Assembly (NCBI RefSeq): GCF_002858765.1
Contig: NZ_PJRP01000016.1
Location: forward strand, 62,001 to 126,000
Reading direction: 5' to 3'
Source: Cupriavidus pauculus
GTDB taxonomy: Bacteria > Pseudomonadota > Gammaproteobacteria > Burkholderiales > Burkholderiaceae
Length of the DNA stretch: 64,000 nt
Every line of letters starts with the position of its first letter. Position 1 is the first letter of the stretch. Below the pieces are notes generated by a model. That model saw only the letters and a list, made by a program, of their open reading frames with translations. It had not been told where the DNA came from and made no database searches. A program made the position numbers and the translations under genes. Positions 24,561 to 33,356 of this stretch are shown here, in pieces.

Positions 24561-26126
24561 TTACCAGACCCCGAAGAACACCCCGGCCTGTTTGTATACG
24601 TTGGTCTTGGCCGCCACTTCGGCGTTGCTGACCGTGACGCGCGGCTTCAGCGAGCAGAACCAGTCCAGCAACTGGCCGCGCATGCGGCTGCGCACGGCCT
24701 CGTGGCCCGGATCAGCGCCGAGATCGACGAATTCGGACGGATCGTTCGCCAGATCGAACAATTGCGGGCGAAATCCCTGCCAGTACACGTACTTCCAGCG
24801 CGCATCACGCACCATCCACGCCCGGCATTCGCCCGGCTGCCGGCCCAGCGCCACGCGGGCGCCACGATAGCCGAAGTCGAGTTCCGATACCACGAAATCG
24901 CGCCAGGAGGCGGTTTCGCCACCGCGTCCGCGCGTCAGGTCCAGCAGCGAGCGGCCTTCCACCCGGTGGTCGAAGGCCGGCAGGCCAAGGCCATCGAGCA
25001 CCGTCGGCACCACATCGACGGCCGACACCATGCGGGCGTCGGCCACCCCGCGCGTGGCGTTGGCCTCGGGCGACGGGTCATAGACGATCAGCGGAATGTT
25101 CTGGACCGTGTCGTAAAACTGCTCCTTCTCGCCCAGCCAGTGGTCGCCCAGGAAGTCGCCGTGGTCGGCCGTGAAGACCACGAGCGTGTCGTTCCAGCGG
25201 CCGGTGCGCGCCAGCAGTTCCCAAAGCTGGCCGAGCCGGTCGTCGATCTGCTGGATCAGGCCCTGGTAGGCCGGTCGCACGGTGTCCGACACCTCCTTGC
25301 GCATGAAATTGACGCATTCCTCTTGGGTGCGGTACGCGTCGACCACCGGATGGGGGTCGTCGAGTTCGGCGTCGTCGCGCTGCAGCGGCAGGCAGTCGTC
25401 GAGCGAATAGGCGTTGTGGTACGGCGCCGGGGCCAGGTAGGGCCAGTGCGGCTTGACCAGGGACAAGTGCAGCACCCACGGATCGTCGCCCCGGTCGGCG
25501 ATATAGTCCATCGCGCGGTCGACGGTATAGGCCGTTTCCGAATGCGGCTCGGCCACGCGCGCCGGCAGGCCTGCGTTGCGCATCTGCCAGCCCGAGACGA
25601 TCTCGCCGTTCGGCGCCTGGGCGCTGATGACATAGTCGGTCCACGGATCGCGGCTGTCGTAGCCCTGGGCGCGGAGCCAGTTGGCGTAGGCGCTGTGCGG
25701 CTCGGCGTGGTGGCCATCGTGGCGGTCCACCTCGATGAAGTGGCCGTTGCGCAGCAGGGTTTCCAGTTCCGTGCCGCCGTCCAGATGCAGCCGCTTCAGG
25801 TTGGCGTTGTCGGGCATCACATGGGTCTTGCCGGCCAGGGCCAGCGCGCGGCCGCTGTCCTTCAGGTATTCGCCCAGCGTGATTTCGCCGACGGACAGCG
25901 GTACGCGGTTCCAGGTGGCGCCGTGGCTGCTGACGTAGCGGCCCGTGTAGAAACTCATGCGGCTCGGCCCGCAGACGCCAGACGTCACAAAGGCGTTGTC
26001 GAAGCGCACGCCGCGCGCCGCCAGCGCGTCGATATTGCGGGTGCGCAGCGTGGGATGGCCATAGCAGCCCAGGTGGTCGCGACGCAACTGGTCGCACATG
26101 ATGAACAGCACATTGCGGATGGACAT
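24561..26126 (-). CDS. Sulfatase-superfamily hydrolase
   Basis: 521 aa from the ATG at 26126, with AAGGA seven bases upstream. Alkaline-phosphatase-fold sulfatase with the formylglycine site C52-G-P-S-R (C-x-P-S-R type), which needs a formylglycine-generating enzyme. An early metal site (M-C-D-Q) and T-A-D-H-G-D-F-L-G-D-H complete the core. There is no signal peptide, so it should be cytoplasmic. The superfamily includes arylsulfatases, choline sulfatase and phosphonate monoester hydrolases; the sequence alone does not decide among them. It follows a Bug receptor gene by 19 bases and lies directly upstream of the phosphonate operon, so a phosphonate or phosphate ester substrate is worth considering. 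Confidence 0.85.
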   Translation of the reverse strand: MSIRNVLFIMCDQLRRDHLGCYGHPTLRTRNIDALAARGVRFDNAFVTSGVCGPSRMSFYTGRYVSSHGATWNRVPLSVGEITLGEYLKDSGRALALAGKTHVMPDNANLKRLHLDGGTELETLLRNGHFIEVDRHDGHHAEPHSAYANWLRAQGYDSRDPWTDYVISAQAPNGEIVSGWQMRNAGLPARVAEPHSETAYTVDRAMDYIADRGDDPWVLHLSLVKPHWPYLAPAPYHNAYSLDDCLPLQRDDAELDDPHPVVDAYRTQEECVNFMRKEVSDTVRPAYQGLIQQIDDRLGQLWELLARTGRWNDTLVVFTADHGDFLGDHWLGEKEQFYDTVQNIPLIVYDPSPEANATRGVADARMVSAVDVVPTVLDGLGLPAFDHRVEGRSLLDLTRGRGGETASWRDFVVSELDFGYRGARVALGRQPGECRAWMVRDARWKYVYWQGFRPQLFDLANDPSEFVDLGADPGHEAVRSRMRGQLLDWFCSLKPRVTVSNAEVAAKTNVYKQAGVFFGVW

Positions 26127-26145
26127 CGTCGTTTCCTTGGTTTTC

Positions 26146-27162
26146 TTAGTCACCGACAAAGCCAGACGCCTTGACCACCGGCTCCCAGCGCTGGTTGTCC
26201 ATCACCAGGACCTTGGCCCACGTGCTGGCGTTGCCCGGCTGCGGCTCCAGTCCCAGTTTCAGAAATTTCTCCTGGACATCTGGCGATTCCACGGCGCGCA
26301 CGACGGCGGCGCTGAGCCGGTCGATCACGGCGCGCGACGCGCCAGCCGAGGGCGCCAGAAAGCCATAGCGGCCCACGCCCGCGATGTCCTTGTAGCCCAG
26401 TTCGGTGAACGTCGGCACATCGGGCAGCACGGCCGAGCGCTGGATGCCAGAGGTGGCCAGCACGCGGATCTTGCCGGCGCGGTGCATTTCGGTCAGGTCG
26501 GCCAGTGTATCGACCGAAGCTGGCACCTGGCCGCCCGCCAGCGCCGTCATCAGCGGTGCGGAGCCGTTGAACGGCACATGCAGCATCGGCACGCCAACCT
26601 GCTTTCCGATCATCAGGCCGAAGAAATGGGGAATGCTGCCCGGTGCGGGCGACGCGTAGGCACCGTGCGTGGCGTCGGCCTTGAGCCAGGTGACATAGTC
26701 CTTGAAGGTCTTTGCCGGTGTGCCGGGCCCCGCCGCCAGCGCCAGCTGGAAGTTGGCCACCTGCGCCACGGGTACGAAATCGCGCGCCACGTCGTAGTTG
26801 AGCTTGCGGTAGGCCAGCGGCGCGATCGTCATCACGGCCGAATTGGCCAGGATCAGCGTGTTGCCGTCGCCGGGCAGCGATTTCGCGTAGTCCATCACCA
26901 GCCGGCCGCCTGCGCCGGGCTTGTTCTCGACGACAACCGTCTGCTTGAGTTCTTCACGGAGCTTGTCGCCCACCAGTCGCGCCGCCAGGTCGGCGGTGCC
27001 ACCGGCCGGGTAGCCCACCAGAATGCGCAGCGGTTTGTCGCTCTGGGCGAAGGTGGGGCTGCAGACGAGTGTGGCGGCCAGGCAGGCCAGGGTGCCGAGC
27101 GCCATGCGGCCGGCGGGTCGCGCGATTCGGGCGGGGCGGCTGGAGCAGGTGGGGCGGATCAC
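26146..27162 (-). CDS. Bug-family (TctC) solute-binding protein
   Basis: 338 aa periplasmic binding protein of the tripartite tricarboxylate type. The start is a GTG at 27162, fixed by AGGAG seven bases upstream. A Sec signal peptide (about 1-40, ending S-P-T-F-A-Q) precedes the mature I-L-V-G-Y-P-A-G-G-T-A-D, and V-V-E-N-K-P-G-A-G-G-R is the standard Bug motif. No TctA/TctB membrane genes are adjacent, so it is an orphan receptor, as is common in Burkholderiales. It is co-oriented with the sulfatase gene and probably captures its substrate or a related carboxylate. Divergent from a MarR regulator. Confidence 0.93.
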   Translation of the reverse strand: MIRPTCSSRPARIARPAGRMALGTLACLAATLVCSPTFAQSDKPLRILVGYPAGGTADLAARLVGDKLREELKQTVVVENKPGAGGRLVMDYAKSLPGDGNTLILANSAVMTIAPLAYRKLNYDVARDFVPVAQVANFQLALAAGPGTPAKTFKDYVTWLKADATHGAYASPAPGSIPHFFGLMIGKQVGVPMLHVPFNGSAPLMTALAGGQVPASVDTLADLTEMHRAGKIRVLATSGIQRSAVLPDVPTFTELGYKDIAGVGRYGFLAPSAGASRAVIDRLSAAVVRAVESPDVQEKFLKLGLEPQPGNASTWAKVLVMDNQRWEPVVKASGFVGD

Positions 27163-27228
27163 GCGATGTCTCCTAGGACGAAGTTTCGATTGTTATCAGT
27201 GTGTCCGGCACGCTAGCATCGGACCTGT

Positions 27229-27247
27229 TAGTTAACAAAATCAACTA
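27229..27247. promoter_or_regulatory. Candidate MarR operator
   Basis: TAGTT (27229-27233) and AACTA (27243-27247) form an inverted repeat in an A+T-rich patch between the divergent MarR and Bug receptor genes. It ends three bases before the MarR start, so occupancy would block both directions. The arms are short, so the assignment is provisional. Confidence 0.45.
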
Positions 27248-27250
27248 TTC

Positions 27251-27814
27251 ATGCCGCAAGCCAATCCGGAAGGCGCCTTGGGGACACTGCAGGCGCCCGC
27301 TCGCCTGGTGGATTTCGTCAATTACCGGCTCTATCACCTGAGCCGCGTGGCCATGTCGGCCAGCGGCCTGCACCTGCGCGCGGCGGCCGGGGTCAGCCGG
27401 CGCGAATGGCGCATGCTGGCGTTCCTGGGCGAGCAGCCGGGCACCCGACTGACCGAACTGGCCGCCAGCGCGGGACTGGACAAGGTGCTGGCCAGCCGCG
27501 CCGTGCATGCGCTGATGGAAAGAGGCCTGGTGCGCAAGACCGCGCAGGCGGCAGACCGGCGCGCGGCGGCGTTCACGCTGACCGAAGCGGGCGAATCGGT
27601 CTACGCCGCCGCGTTTGCCCGGGCGCGCGATTTCAACCGCGAGCTGGCCGGCTGCCTGGACGCCGCAGAGGCCGAGGTGTTCTCGCGCTGCCTGGACAAA
27701 TTGCACGCACGGGCCGTGGCGATGCGGATGGCCGCAGAGCCCTTGGCCGACAAGGGCGACGATGCCGCTACGCCGGCGTTCGACGATCCGCTGAGCGTCT
27801 GGCATCGCCGGTAA
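27251..27814 (+). CDS. MarR family transcriptional regulator
   Basis: 187 aa with a central winged helix: S-R-R-E-W-R-M-L-A-F-L, L-T-E-L-A-A-S-A-G-L-D-K (recognition helix region), G-L-V-R-K-T and the wing D-R-R-A-A-A-F-T-L-T-E. The ATG at 27251 has no clear ribosome site and may be read from a leaderless transcript. Its position next to an inverted repeat and divergent from the receptor-sulfatase pair indicates local control, probably relieved by a small acidic ligand. The C-terminal 30 residues beyond the dimer helix are unremarkable. Confidence 0.9.
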   Translation: MPQANPEGALGTLQAPARLVDFVNYRLYHLSRVAMSASGLHLRAAAGVSRREWRMLAFLGEQPGTRLTELAASAGLDKVLASRAVHALMERGLVRKTAQAADRRAAAFTLTEAGESVYAAAFARARDFNRELAGCLDAAEAEVFSRCLDKLHARAVAMRMAAEPLADKGDDAATPAFDDPLSVWHRR

Positions 27815-27904
27815 TGTTTAGATCGTCTGCCGAAAAGTTTGAATATCCAGCGCGGCGAGGGGCGGGCGAGCATAGGGCTTTCCCTCCAGGATGATTCCGT
27901 CGCC

Positions 27905-29430
27905 ATGGCCTGCCTCCGTTCGACACTGACCCGCCCCCTGATTGCCGCCGCCGTCCTTGCCGCCTGCGTCGCCGCGCCGATGGCACCGGCTGCTGCCGAG
28001 CCCGCGACGGCAGCCACGGCCAAGCTGCCCTCGGGCCCCGTTGCCGGCGCCAATATGCCCAAGTCCTATATCAAGACCGTGGCCAAGGCGGCGTACATCT
28101 GGGGCTGGCCCATGGTGAATATCCACAACCGGCACCTGGTGTTCTCGAAGGTGCCCGAGAACGGCCTGGGCGATGGCGTGCTGCCGGTGGCCCCATTGAA
28201 CCGGCTGACCATGCTGGTCGACTATATCGAGCCCGAGGAACGTGCCGTGGCCACGCCGAACCAGGATGTGGCCTACGGCTTCGGCATCTTCTCGCTGGAA
28301 AAGGAGCCGGCCGTGTTCCAGGTGCCGGACTTCGGCAACCGCTTCTGGGTGTACCAGCTTGGCGACCAGCGCACCGATACGCTTGGCGGCGCGGGCAGGA
28401 TGTACGCTCCAAGCCGGGTTTCTACATGGTGGTGGGGCCGAACTGGAAGGGCAAGACCCCCAAGGGTATCCGGGGGGTGTACCGCTCGCCGACCAACATC
28501 GCCTACATCATCCCGCGTGCGTTCCTGGACGATACCGCGCAGGACCGCCAGGCCATCCGGCCGCTGCTGAGCCAGGTGATGGCCTATCCGCTCAGCGAGT
28601 ACGACGGCAAGATGAAGACGAAGGATTGGACGAAGCTGCCCAGGCTGTCGGACCCGGCAGGCGGCAAGCAGGGTAGCGGCGGCGAGACGCAGTGGGTCAA
28701 GCCGGAGGCCTTCTTCAAGGAACTGCCCGTCATCCTGAAGGAAGTGCCGCCGCAGCGGGGCGAAGAAGCACTGTATGGCTGGTTCCAGTCGCTGGTCGAT
28801 GCCGCCGCCAAGGACCCGGCCGTTGCCGACGCGCTGGCGCAGGCCGCCATCGAGGCCGACAAGGAGATGATGCCGGAGATGCACCGGTATGCGAATGCCG
28901 GCGTGACGGTGGGCAATGGCTGGGTGGCGCCAATGAACGGCGCCGAGTTCGGCACTGACTACTACAGCCGCGCCGCGGCCGCCAAGGCCAACATCTTCGT
29001 CAACCCGCGCCGCGAGTCGGCGTACTTTGGCCAGGAATTCGACGCGGGCAAGGCGCGGCTCAATGGCGCCAACGCGTACACGATCACGTTCCCCAAGGAC
29101 GGTTTGCCGCCCGTCAACGGCTTCTGGTCCCTGACGCTCTACGATGGCGCCCACTTTTTCGCGCCGAACGAGATCAAGCGCTATTCGCTGGGCACCAAGA
29201 ACAAGGATCTGGTCTTCAACCCGGACGGCTCCCTGACGATCTACGTACAGACCAGCAAGCCGGCCGCCGACAAGGTGGCCAACTGGCTACCCGCGCCAAG
29301 CGGCGACTTCGAGCTGTTCATTCGCGCCTACTGGCCCAAGGCGGCCATCATGGAAAACCGCTGGGCGCCGCCGCCGGTAGAGAAGGTGGGCGCGGCCGCC
29401 AGCGGGGCCAGCGCGGTTAGCGGGAACTGA
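27905..29430 (+). pseudogene. DUF1254/DUF1214 protein gene with a frameshift
   Basis: Two frames together make one protein of about 508 aa, the normal size. The first frame starts at the ATG at 27905 with a signal peptide (A-A-A-V-L-A-A-C-V-A-A-P-M-A) and reads the DUF1254 half up to G-R-M-Y near 28405. The family then continues one frame earlier as S-K-P-G-F-Y-M-V-V-G-P-N-W and runs through the DUF1214 half (F-W-S-L-T-L-Y-D-G-A, P-D-G-S-L-T-I-Y-V-Q) to the stop at 29430. One missing base near 28406-28407 (TACGC for an expected TACGGC) explains it. It may be a real mutation or a sequencing error. Function of the family is poorly known. Confidence 0.85.
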
Positions 29431-30721
29431 CGACTGCGGGCGCCGCGTAGCCGTCGTCCAGCGTCTTCAGGAAGGCCACCACATCGCGGATTTCGGCATC
29501 GTTCAGCGCCGGCCGTGCGCCTGGCTGGCGGTCAAAAGGCGGATCGAAGTGGTCGACGTAGCGGCGCATGGCAGGGGGCAGGTCGTCATACAGGACGGTC
29601 TGCCCCTTGTTGTTCCGGCTGTACCACTTCGCCGGCTTCAGGTCGCGCTCGACGTAGAAGCGCACCGCATCTTCCAGGCTGTGAAAGCGCCCGTTGTGGA
29701 ACCAGGCACCGCGCCTGGCCGTATTGCGCAGCGTCGGCGTCTTGAACATGCCGCAGTAGTCGGCGCGCTGGATCTGGTCGGTCCGGCGGGGGCCGCACAG
29801 TCCAAGGTCGAAGTACGCCGGATCGGCATTGGCAGCGATGCCGGGATTGCGCGGCACGCCCAGGGCGGCGAACTGGAAATCGGTGAACAGTGGATGCGAG
29901 CCATCGGCGCGCTTGTCCATCAGATGGCAGGCCGCGCAGTTGCCCTTGGCCGGGTCGGCGAACAGCTTCAGCCCGCGCAGTTCGGCGGCGCTGAGCGCGG
30001 CTTTGCCATCGAGGTAGGCGTCGAACTTGCTGTCGAAGCGGCGGAAGCTGGGATCATCAAGCTCGAAGCGCTCCAGCGCGCGCGTGGCGGCGTCGAAGGC
30101 ACGATCCGTATCGTCGAACACGGCCTGGCCGAAGGCGGCGCGAAAGTCGTCGGCGTAGGCCGCGCGGGCCAGCCTGGCCACCACGTCGGCACGGCTGCCG
30201 TTGGCCATTTCGTCGGGATCGAGCAGCGGGGCGCCGGCCTGATCGTGCAGGCTGTTGAAGCGACCGTCCCACATCAGGCCGCCCTTGGGCGGGTTGTCGG
30301 TCTCGGTCAGGCGCTCGCTGACGCTGGCGGCCTGCACGTGCGTCCAGATCGGCGTGGCGTTGAGCGTATAGGCCAGCCCCGGCGTGGCACGCTTGCCCTG
30401 GCGATCGCCCTGCGGGCCGCCCAGTTGTACCGCCAGCCTGTTGGGCGGCCCGTAGCCGTGGTCGGGGTCGTGACAACTCGCGCACGACTGGCGGCCCGAT
30501 GCCGACAGCGTGGTATCGAAGAACATGGCCTTGCCCAGGCGCGCCAGCGTGGCGGCATCGGGCGTGGGCAAGGTGGCGGGCACGCCGGGGGCATGCGCGT
30601 CCTGCTTCGGCTGGCAGCCGGCCAGCAGGCCCAGGGCGAGCAGCGCGGCGGCCAGGATCGGCGCACGGCGGGGCGCAAGCCAGGGCGCAAGCAGGGACGC
30701 AAGTGCGGAATTCGGAGTCAT
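29417..30721 (-). CDS. Di-haem cytochrome c peroxidase family lipoprotein
   Basis: 434 aa from the ATG at 30721; an in-frame ATG at 30763 also exists and neither has a strong ribosome site. The N-terminus has a hydrophobic run ending L-L-A-G-C, a lipobox. Two CxxCH haem sites are present, C-A-S-C-H (N-terminal domain) and C-A-A-C-H (C-terminal domain), in the MauG/cytochrome c peroxidase layout with F-K-T-P-T-L-R-N and H-N-G-R-F. It probably reduces peroxide or oxidises a substrate in the periplasm. Its last 14 bases overlap the end of the DUF1254 gene tail to tail. It lies downstream of the phosphoesterase gene on the same strand. Confidence 0.88.
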   Translation of the reverse strand: MTPNSALASLLAPWLAPRRAPILAAALLALGLLAGCQPKQDAHAPGVPATLPTPDAATLARLGKAMFFDTTLSASGRQSCASCHDPDHGYGPPNRLAVQLGGPQGDRQGKRATPGLAYTLNATPIWTHVQAASVSERLTETDNPPKGGLMWDGRFNSLHDQAGAPLLDPDEMANGSRADVVARLARAAYADDFRAAFGQAVFDDTDRAFDAATRALERFELDDPSFRRFDSKFDAYLDGKAALSAAELRGLKLFADPAKGNCAACHLMDKRADGSHPLFTDFQFAALGVPRNPGIAANADPAYFDLGLCGPRRTDQIQRADYCGMFKTPTLRNTARRGAWFHNGRFHSLEDAVRFYVERDLKPAKWYSRNNKGQTVLYDDLPPAMRRYVDHFDPPFDRQPGARPALNDAEIRDVVAFLKTLDDGYAAPAVVSSR

Positions 30722-30788
30722 GTCGGCAACGCGGATCGCCGCGGGGCAAGCCCGCGGCGGCATCGGGGAAATCGGGTATCAGGCATCA

Positions 30789-30817
30789 GGCCGCCCGCAC
30801 ATCGCAGACAGGCGGCC
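30789..30817 (-). terminator. GGCCGCC inverted repeat, possible terminator
   Basis: GGCCGCC (30789-30795) and GGCGGCC (30811-30817) pair over 7 bp around a 15-base loop, just past the phosphoesterase stop. No T tract follows, so partial attenuation before the peroxidase gene is the most that can be said. Confidence 0.4.
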
Positions 30818-30826
30818 GGGCCTCGA

Positions 30827-32134
30827 TCAGAGGTTGGTGAAGATGTCGGCGCCGAACGGGACCAGGCCTTCCTGGCTGGCGTAGCCCAGGTATTCCTTGA
30901 TGCCGAAGATGTCTTCCAGCGTCTTCAGCATCGCGTAGTGGTTGTACGCGGTGGTGGACACCGTGCCCGGCTTGATGAACGGCGACAGCAGCACGGCGCC
31001 GGTGCGGTCGCCGCCGTAGCTTTGCGTCACCAGGTTGATGTCGTACGGGTAGTGCGACACCGATGCCGGGAAGCTCTGCGTCACCGGGAAGGTCGACGCC
31101 GGCACGTTCGGGCCGGCCTGCTGGCCGCAGCACGTATTGCCCGAGAACGTCATCGTCAGGGACGGCGGCGTGGTCGACGTGTCGAGCGCCTGCGTGGCGT
31201 ACGAGCTTTCATCGAAGTTGATGATGATCAGGCCGTCCTGCTGATACGCCGGCGACGCCATGATCAACGGCACCCACTTCTTCAGGAACGCGTCGGCCGA
31301 TTCCAGGCCGCCCGGATCGCCGTTCACGCATTTGGACGATGCGCTGCCGCCGTCGTGGCCGTCGTTGCAGAGGTTGGGCGTGATGAACGTGAAATTGGGC
31401 GTGGCGTCGATCGACTTCAGGTCATCGGTCAGCTTGGTCAGGTTGACGACGTTGGTCGCGCAATCTGGCGAATCGGTGATCGAGTGGAAGTACATGAACG
31501 GGTTGTGGCGCGTCGCGTACTGGTCAGCCGGCAGGCCACCGGCGGTGGCGGCCTGGGCCGATTGCGTGCCGTCCGTGGTGTTCAGCGTGGGGTGGCCGCA
31601 GGCAGCGCTTTCGCGCGACGGATCGTTGCCCATGTCTTCCATGTACCCGCGCCACGTCAGGTTGGCGGACTTGAGCTGGTCGGGCAGGGTCTTGACCGAT
31701 GCCGGGTAGACGCAGCCGGTGCCGATGGCCTGGCCATGGTCGCCCATGCCGGACAGCGTGAAGTCCTTGTAGACCATGCAGTCCATCTGCGTGTCGGCGG
31801 TGACCGACTGGCCGCTGATCATGGCGATGTAGTTGCCCAGGCTCACGTGCGTGGTGCCGAAGTACTGCTGCAGATGCGCGCCCTGGCTGACCAGCGTCTT
31901 CGACAGGTAAGGGGCCTTGGAGGTGTCGGCGAACGTGGTGGCGTAGTTCTCGTTCTCCAGCGTGATCACGAACACGTGGCGAACCGACTGGATCGTCTTG
32001 GGCGCCGGGGTGGTCACGGCCGGGGTGGTGGTGGCTGCGGACTTGCTGTCGTCGGAGCCGCAGCCGGCCACGGCCAGCGCCGCGCCTGCCGCAACCAGCG
32101 CGGCCAGCCAGCGCGAGCGGGGGTGCTTGAACAT
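30827..32134 (-). CDS. Phosphoesterase (AcpA/phospholipase C-like) lipoprotein
   Basis: 435 aa from the ATG at 32134, with AAGGA eight bases upstream. The signal ends A-L-A-V-A-G-C-G-S-D-D-S, a clear lipobox, followed by a Thr/Pro linker. The catalytic part opens V-F-V-I-T-L-E-N-E-N-Y and continues with H-V-S-L-G-N-Y-I-A-M-I-S-G-Q, I-I-N-F-D-E-S-S and D-R-T-G-A-V-L-L-S-P-F-I, as in the phosphoesterase family of acid phosphatase AcpA and bacterial phospholipase C. It is expected at the outer membrane or in the periplasm, releasing phosphate from esters. A perfect inverted repeat lies between it and the divergent TetR gene, which probably controls it. Confidence 0.87.
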   Translation of the reverse strand: MFKHPRSRWLAALVAAGAALAVAGCGSDDSKSAATTTPAVTTPAPKTIQSVRHVFVITLENENYATTFADTSKAPYLSKTLVSQGAHLQQYFGTTHVSLGNYIAMISGQSVTADTQMDCMVYKDFTLSGMGDHGQAIGTGCVYPASVKTLPDQLKSANLTWRGYMEDMGNDPSRESAACGHPTLNTTDGTQSAQAATAGGLPADQYATRHNPFMYFHSITDSPDCATNVVNLTKLTDDLKSIDATPNFTFITPNLCNDGHDGGSASSKCVNGDPGGLESADAFLKKWVPLIMASPAYQQDGLIIINFDESSYATQALDTSTTPPSLTMTFSGNTCCGQQAGPNVPASTFPVTQSFPASVSHYPYDINLVTQSYGGDRTGAVLLSPFIKPGTVSTTAYNHYAMLKTLEDIFGIKEYLGYASQEGLVPFGADIFTNL

Positions 32135-32217
32135 GTAGATTTCCTTGTTGTTGTGGGTGGGCGCGCGCAGCCGCCCAATGGCTCTTGGACGGCGCGGCAA
32201 TCGCGCGGCCCAGATAT

Positions 32218-32239
32218 AAACAAACTTGTATGTTTGTTT
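32218..32239. promoter_or_regulatory. Perfect inverted repeat, likely TetR operator
   Basis: AAACAAAC (32218-32225) and GTTTGTTT (32232-32239) are perfect 8-bp arms around a 6-base spacer, in the gap between the divergent phosphoesterase and TetR genes. An A+T-rich TATAAA abuts the left arm. Its size and position fit a TetR-family operator controlling both genes. Confidence 0.7.
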
Positions 32240-32306
32240 TATGACAAGCCGAAAGACGGTTGACCCCGCAACTCGGCGCAATGACGTTGTCGTTACAATC
32301 CGTGGC

Positions 32307-32906
32307 ATGCCCACCCAAGCCGAACGAAGCGCGTCCACAAGACAGGCGCTGATCGATGCCGCCACCACATTGCTGATCGAGCAAGGCTATGCCGCCTTCG
32401 GCGAGGCCCGCGTCTGCGAAATTGCCGGCATCAGCCGGGGATCGCTGCGGCACCAGTTTCCGGAAGGGCGCTACGACCTGCTGCCGGCCATGGTGGCCAG
32501 CCTGCTCGACACCGAAGCGAACAAGCTGACAATGCTCGGGCCGATGGCACCGCGCGTGCGGCTGCATCTGATGCTCCACACCCTGGTTCACCGGCGCCAG
32601 CGCCATACCTCGCTGGCCATCCTCGAAGTCTGGATGGCCTCGCGCGGCGACCGGCGGCTGGCCGACGCGGTAGGCCCGTTGCTGGCCCAGGTGCCAGTTC
32701 AGTTGTTCGGCTATGACCCCGCGACCTCGCCCGACCCAGAACTGCTGGCCCTGCGGCTGTTCCTGCACGGCGCCACGCTGCACAGCTTTTCGACAGACTA
32801 CGACCCCGACAAGCTGGCGGATTCGGTGCAATGGCTGATCGACCAGTTGAAGCCTTGTCCGGAATTGGCCGAAGTCATGGCGCGCATCCCCACGCTGCGG
32901 CCGTAG
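32307..32906 (+). CDS. TetR/AcrR family transcriptional regulator
   Basis: 199 aa from the ATG at 32307, which leaves the usual dozen residues before the helix-turn-helix. An ATG at 32241 in the same frame is possible but abuts the operator. The DNA-binding domain reads T-R-Q-A-L-I-D-A-A-T-T-L-L-I-E-Q-G-Y, then E-I-A-G-I-S-R-G-S-L-R-H-Q-F. The C-terminal ligand domain is hydrophobic and unassigned. The adjacent inverted repeat suggests it represses itself and the phosphoesterase gene. Confidence 0.88.
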   Translation: MPTQAERSASTRQALIDAATTLLIEQGYAAFGEARVCEIAGISRGSLRHQFPEGRYDLLPAMVASLLDTEANKLTMLGPMAPRVRLHLMLHTLVHRRQRHTSLAILEVWMASRGDRRLADAVGPLLAQVPVQLFGYDPATSPDPELLALRLFLHGATLHSFSTDYDPDKLADSVQWLIDQLKPCPELAEVMARIPTLRP

Positions 32907-32942
32907 CACGCCAAGCCGCGTCGGCCTTCCCGCAGACTCATT

Positions 32943-32997
32943 ACTAAAGTTCTTGCTTAACTGTCGCGCGTCTCTATACTAAAGGACATGCTTAACT
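32943..32997 (+). repeat. Two direct repeats at the ArsR promoter
   Basis: ACTAAAG-N4-TGCTTAACT occurs at 32943-32962 and 32978-32997, 35 bp apart, matching at 16 of 20 positions. The second copy covers the ArsR start codon, so bound protein would block initiation. These are probably paired autoregulatory operators or promoter duplications. Confidence 0.6.
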
Positions 32998-33356
32998 ATT
33001 TCGATCCTCTCGACGCCACCTTCCAGGCCCTGGCCGACACCACGCGGCGCACGATGCTCGCGCAACTGGCACGCGGGCCGCTGTCGGTGTCGGACCTGGC
33101 CAAGCCGCTGGCGATGTCGTTGCCGGCGGTGATGCAGCACCTGTCGGTGCTGGAACAGGCTGGCCTGGTCAGCACCGAGAAGGTCGGGCGGGTACGCACC
33201 TGCCGCATGGCGCCCAATGCGCTGAGCGAGGCAGAGCAGTGGATCAGCGCCCGCCGCGCCGAGTGGGAAGGCCATTTCGACCGCCTGGGCGAATACCTGG
33301 AAACCATGAAGAAGGAGGCAGCATCCGATGGCACCCGCGACCGCAACGAAGACTGA
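32988..33356 (+). CDS. ArsR family transcriptional regulator
   Basis: 122 aa winged-helix protein: L-A-D-T-T-R-R-T-M-L-A-Q-L, S-V-S-D-L-A-K-P-L-A-M-S-L-P-A-V-M-Q-H-L-S-V-L and G-L-V-S-T-E-K-V-G-R-V-R-T-C. The Cys pair of metal-sensing ArsR (ELCVCDL) is absent, so this is the type that pairs with SRPBCC (AHSA1-like) proteins. It overlaps the next gene by 29 bases, supporting cotranscription. The start codon lies inside a repeated motif that is probably its own binding site. Confidence 0.9.
   Translation: MLNYFDPLDATFQALADTTRRTMLAQLARGPLSVSDLAKPLAMSLPAVMQHLSVLEQAGLVSTEKVGRVRTCRMAPNALSEAEQWISARRAEWEGHFDRLGEYLETMKKEAASDGTRDRNED

Noticed and set aside
23694..26174. An 826-residue plus-strand frame over the lipid transferase and sulfatase genes
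   Set aside because: Low-complexity antisense translation; both minus-strand genes have complete catalytic motifs.
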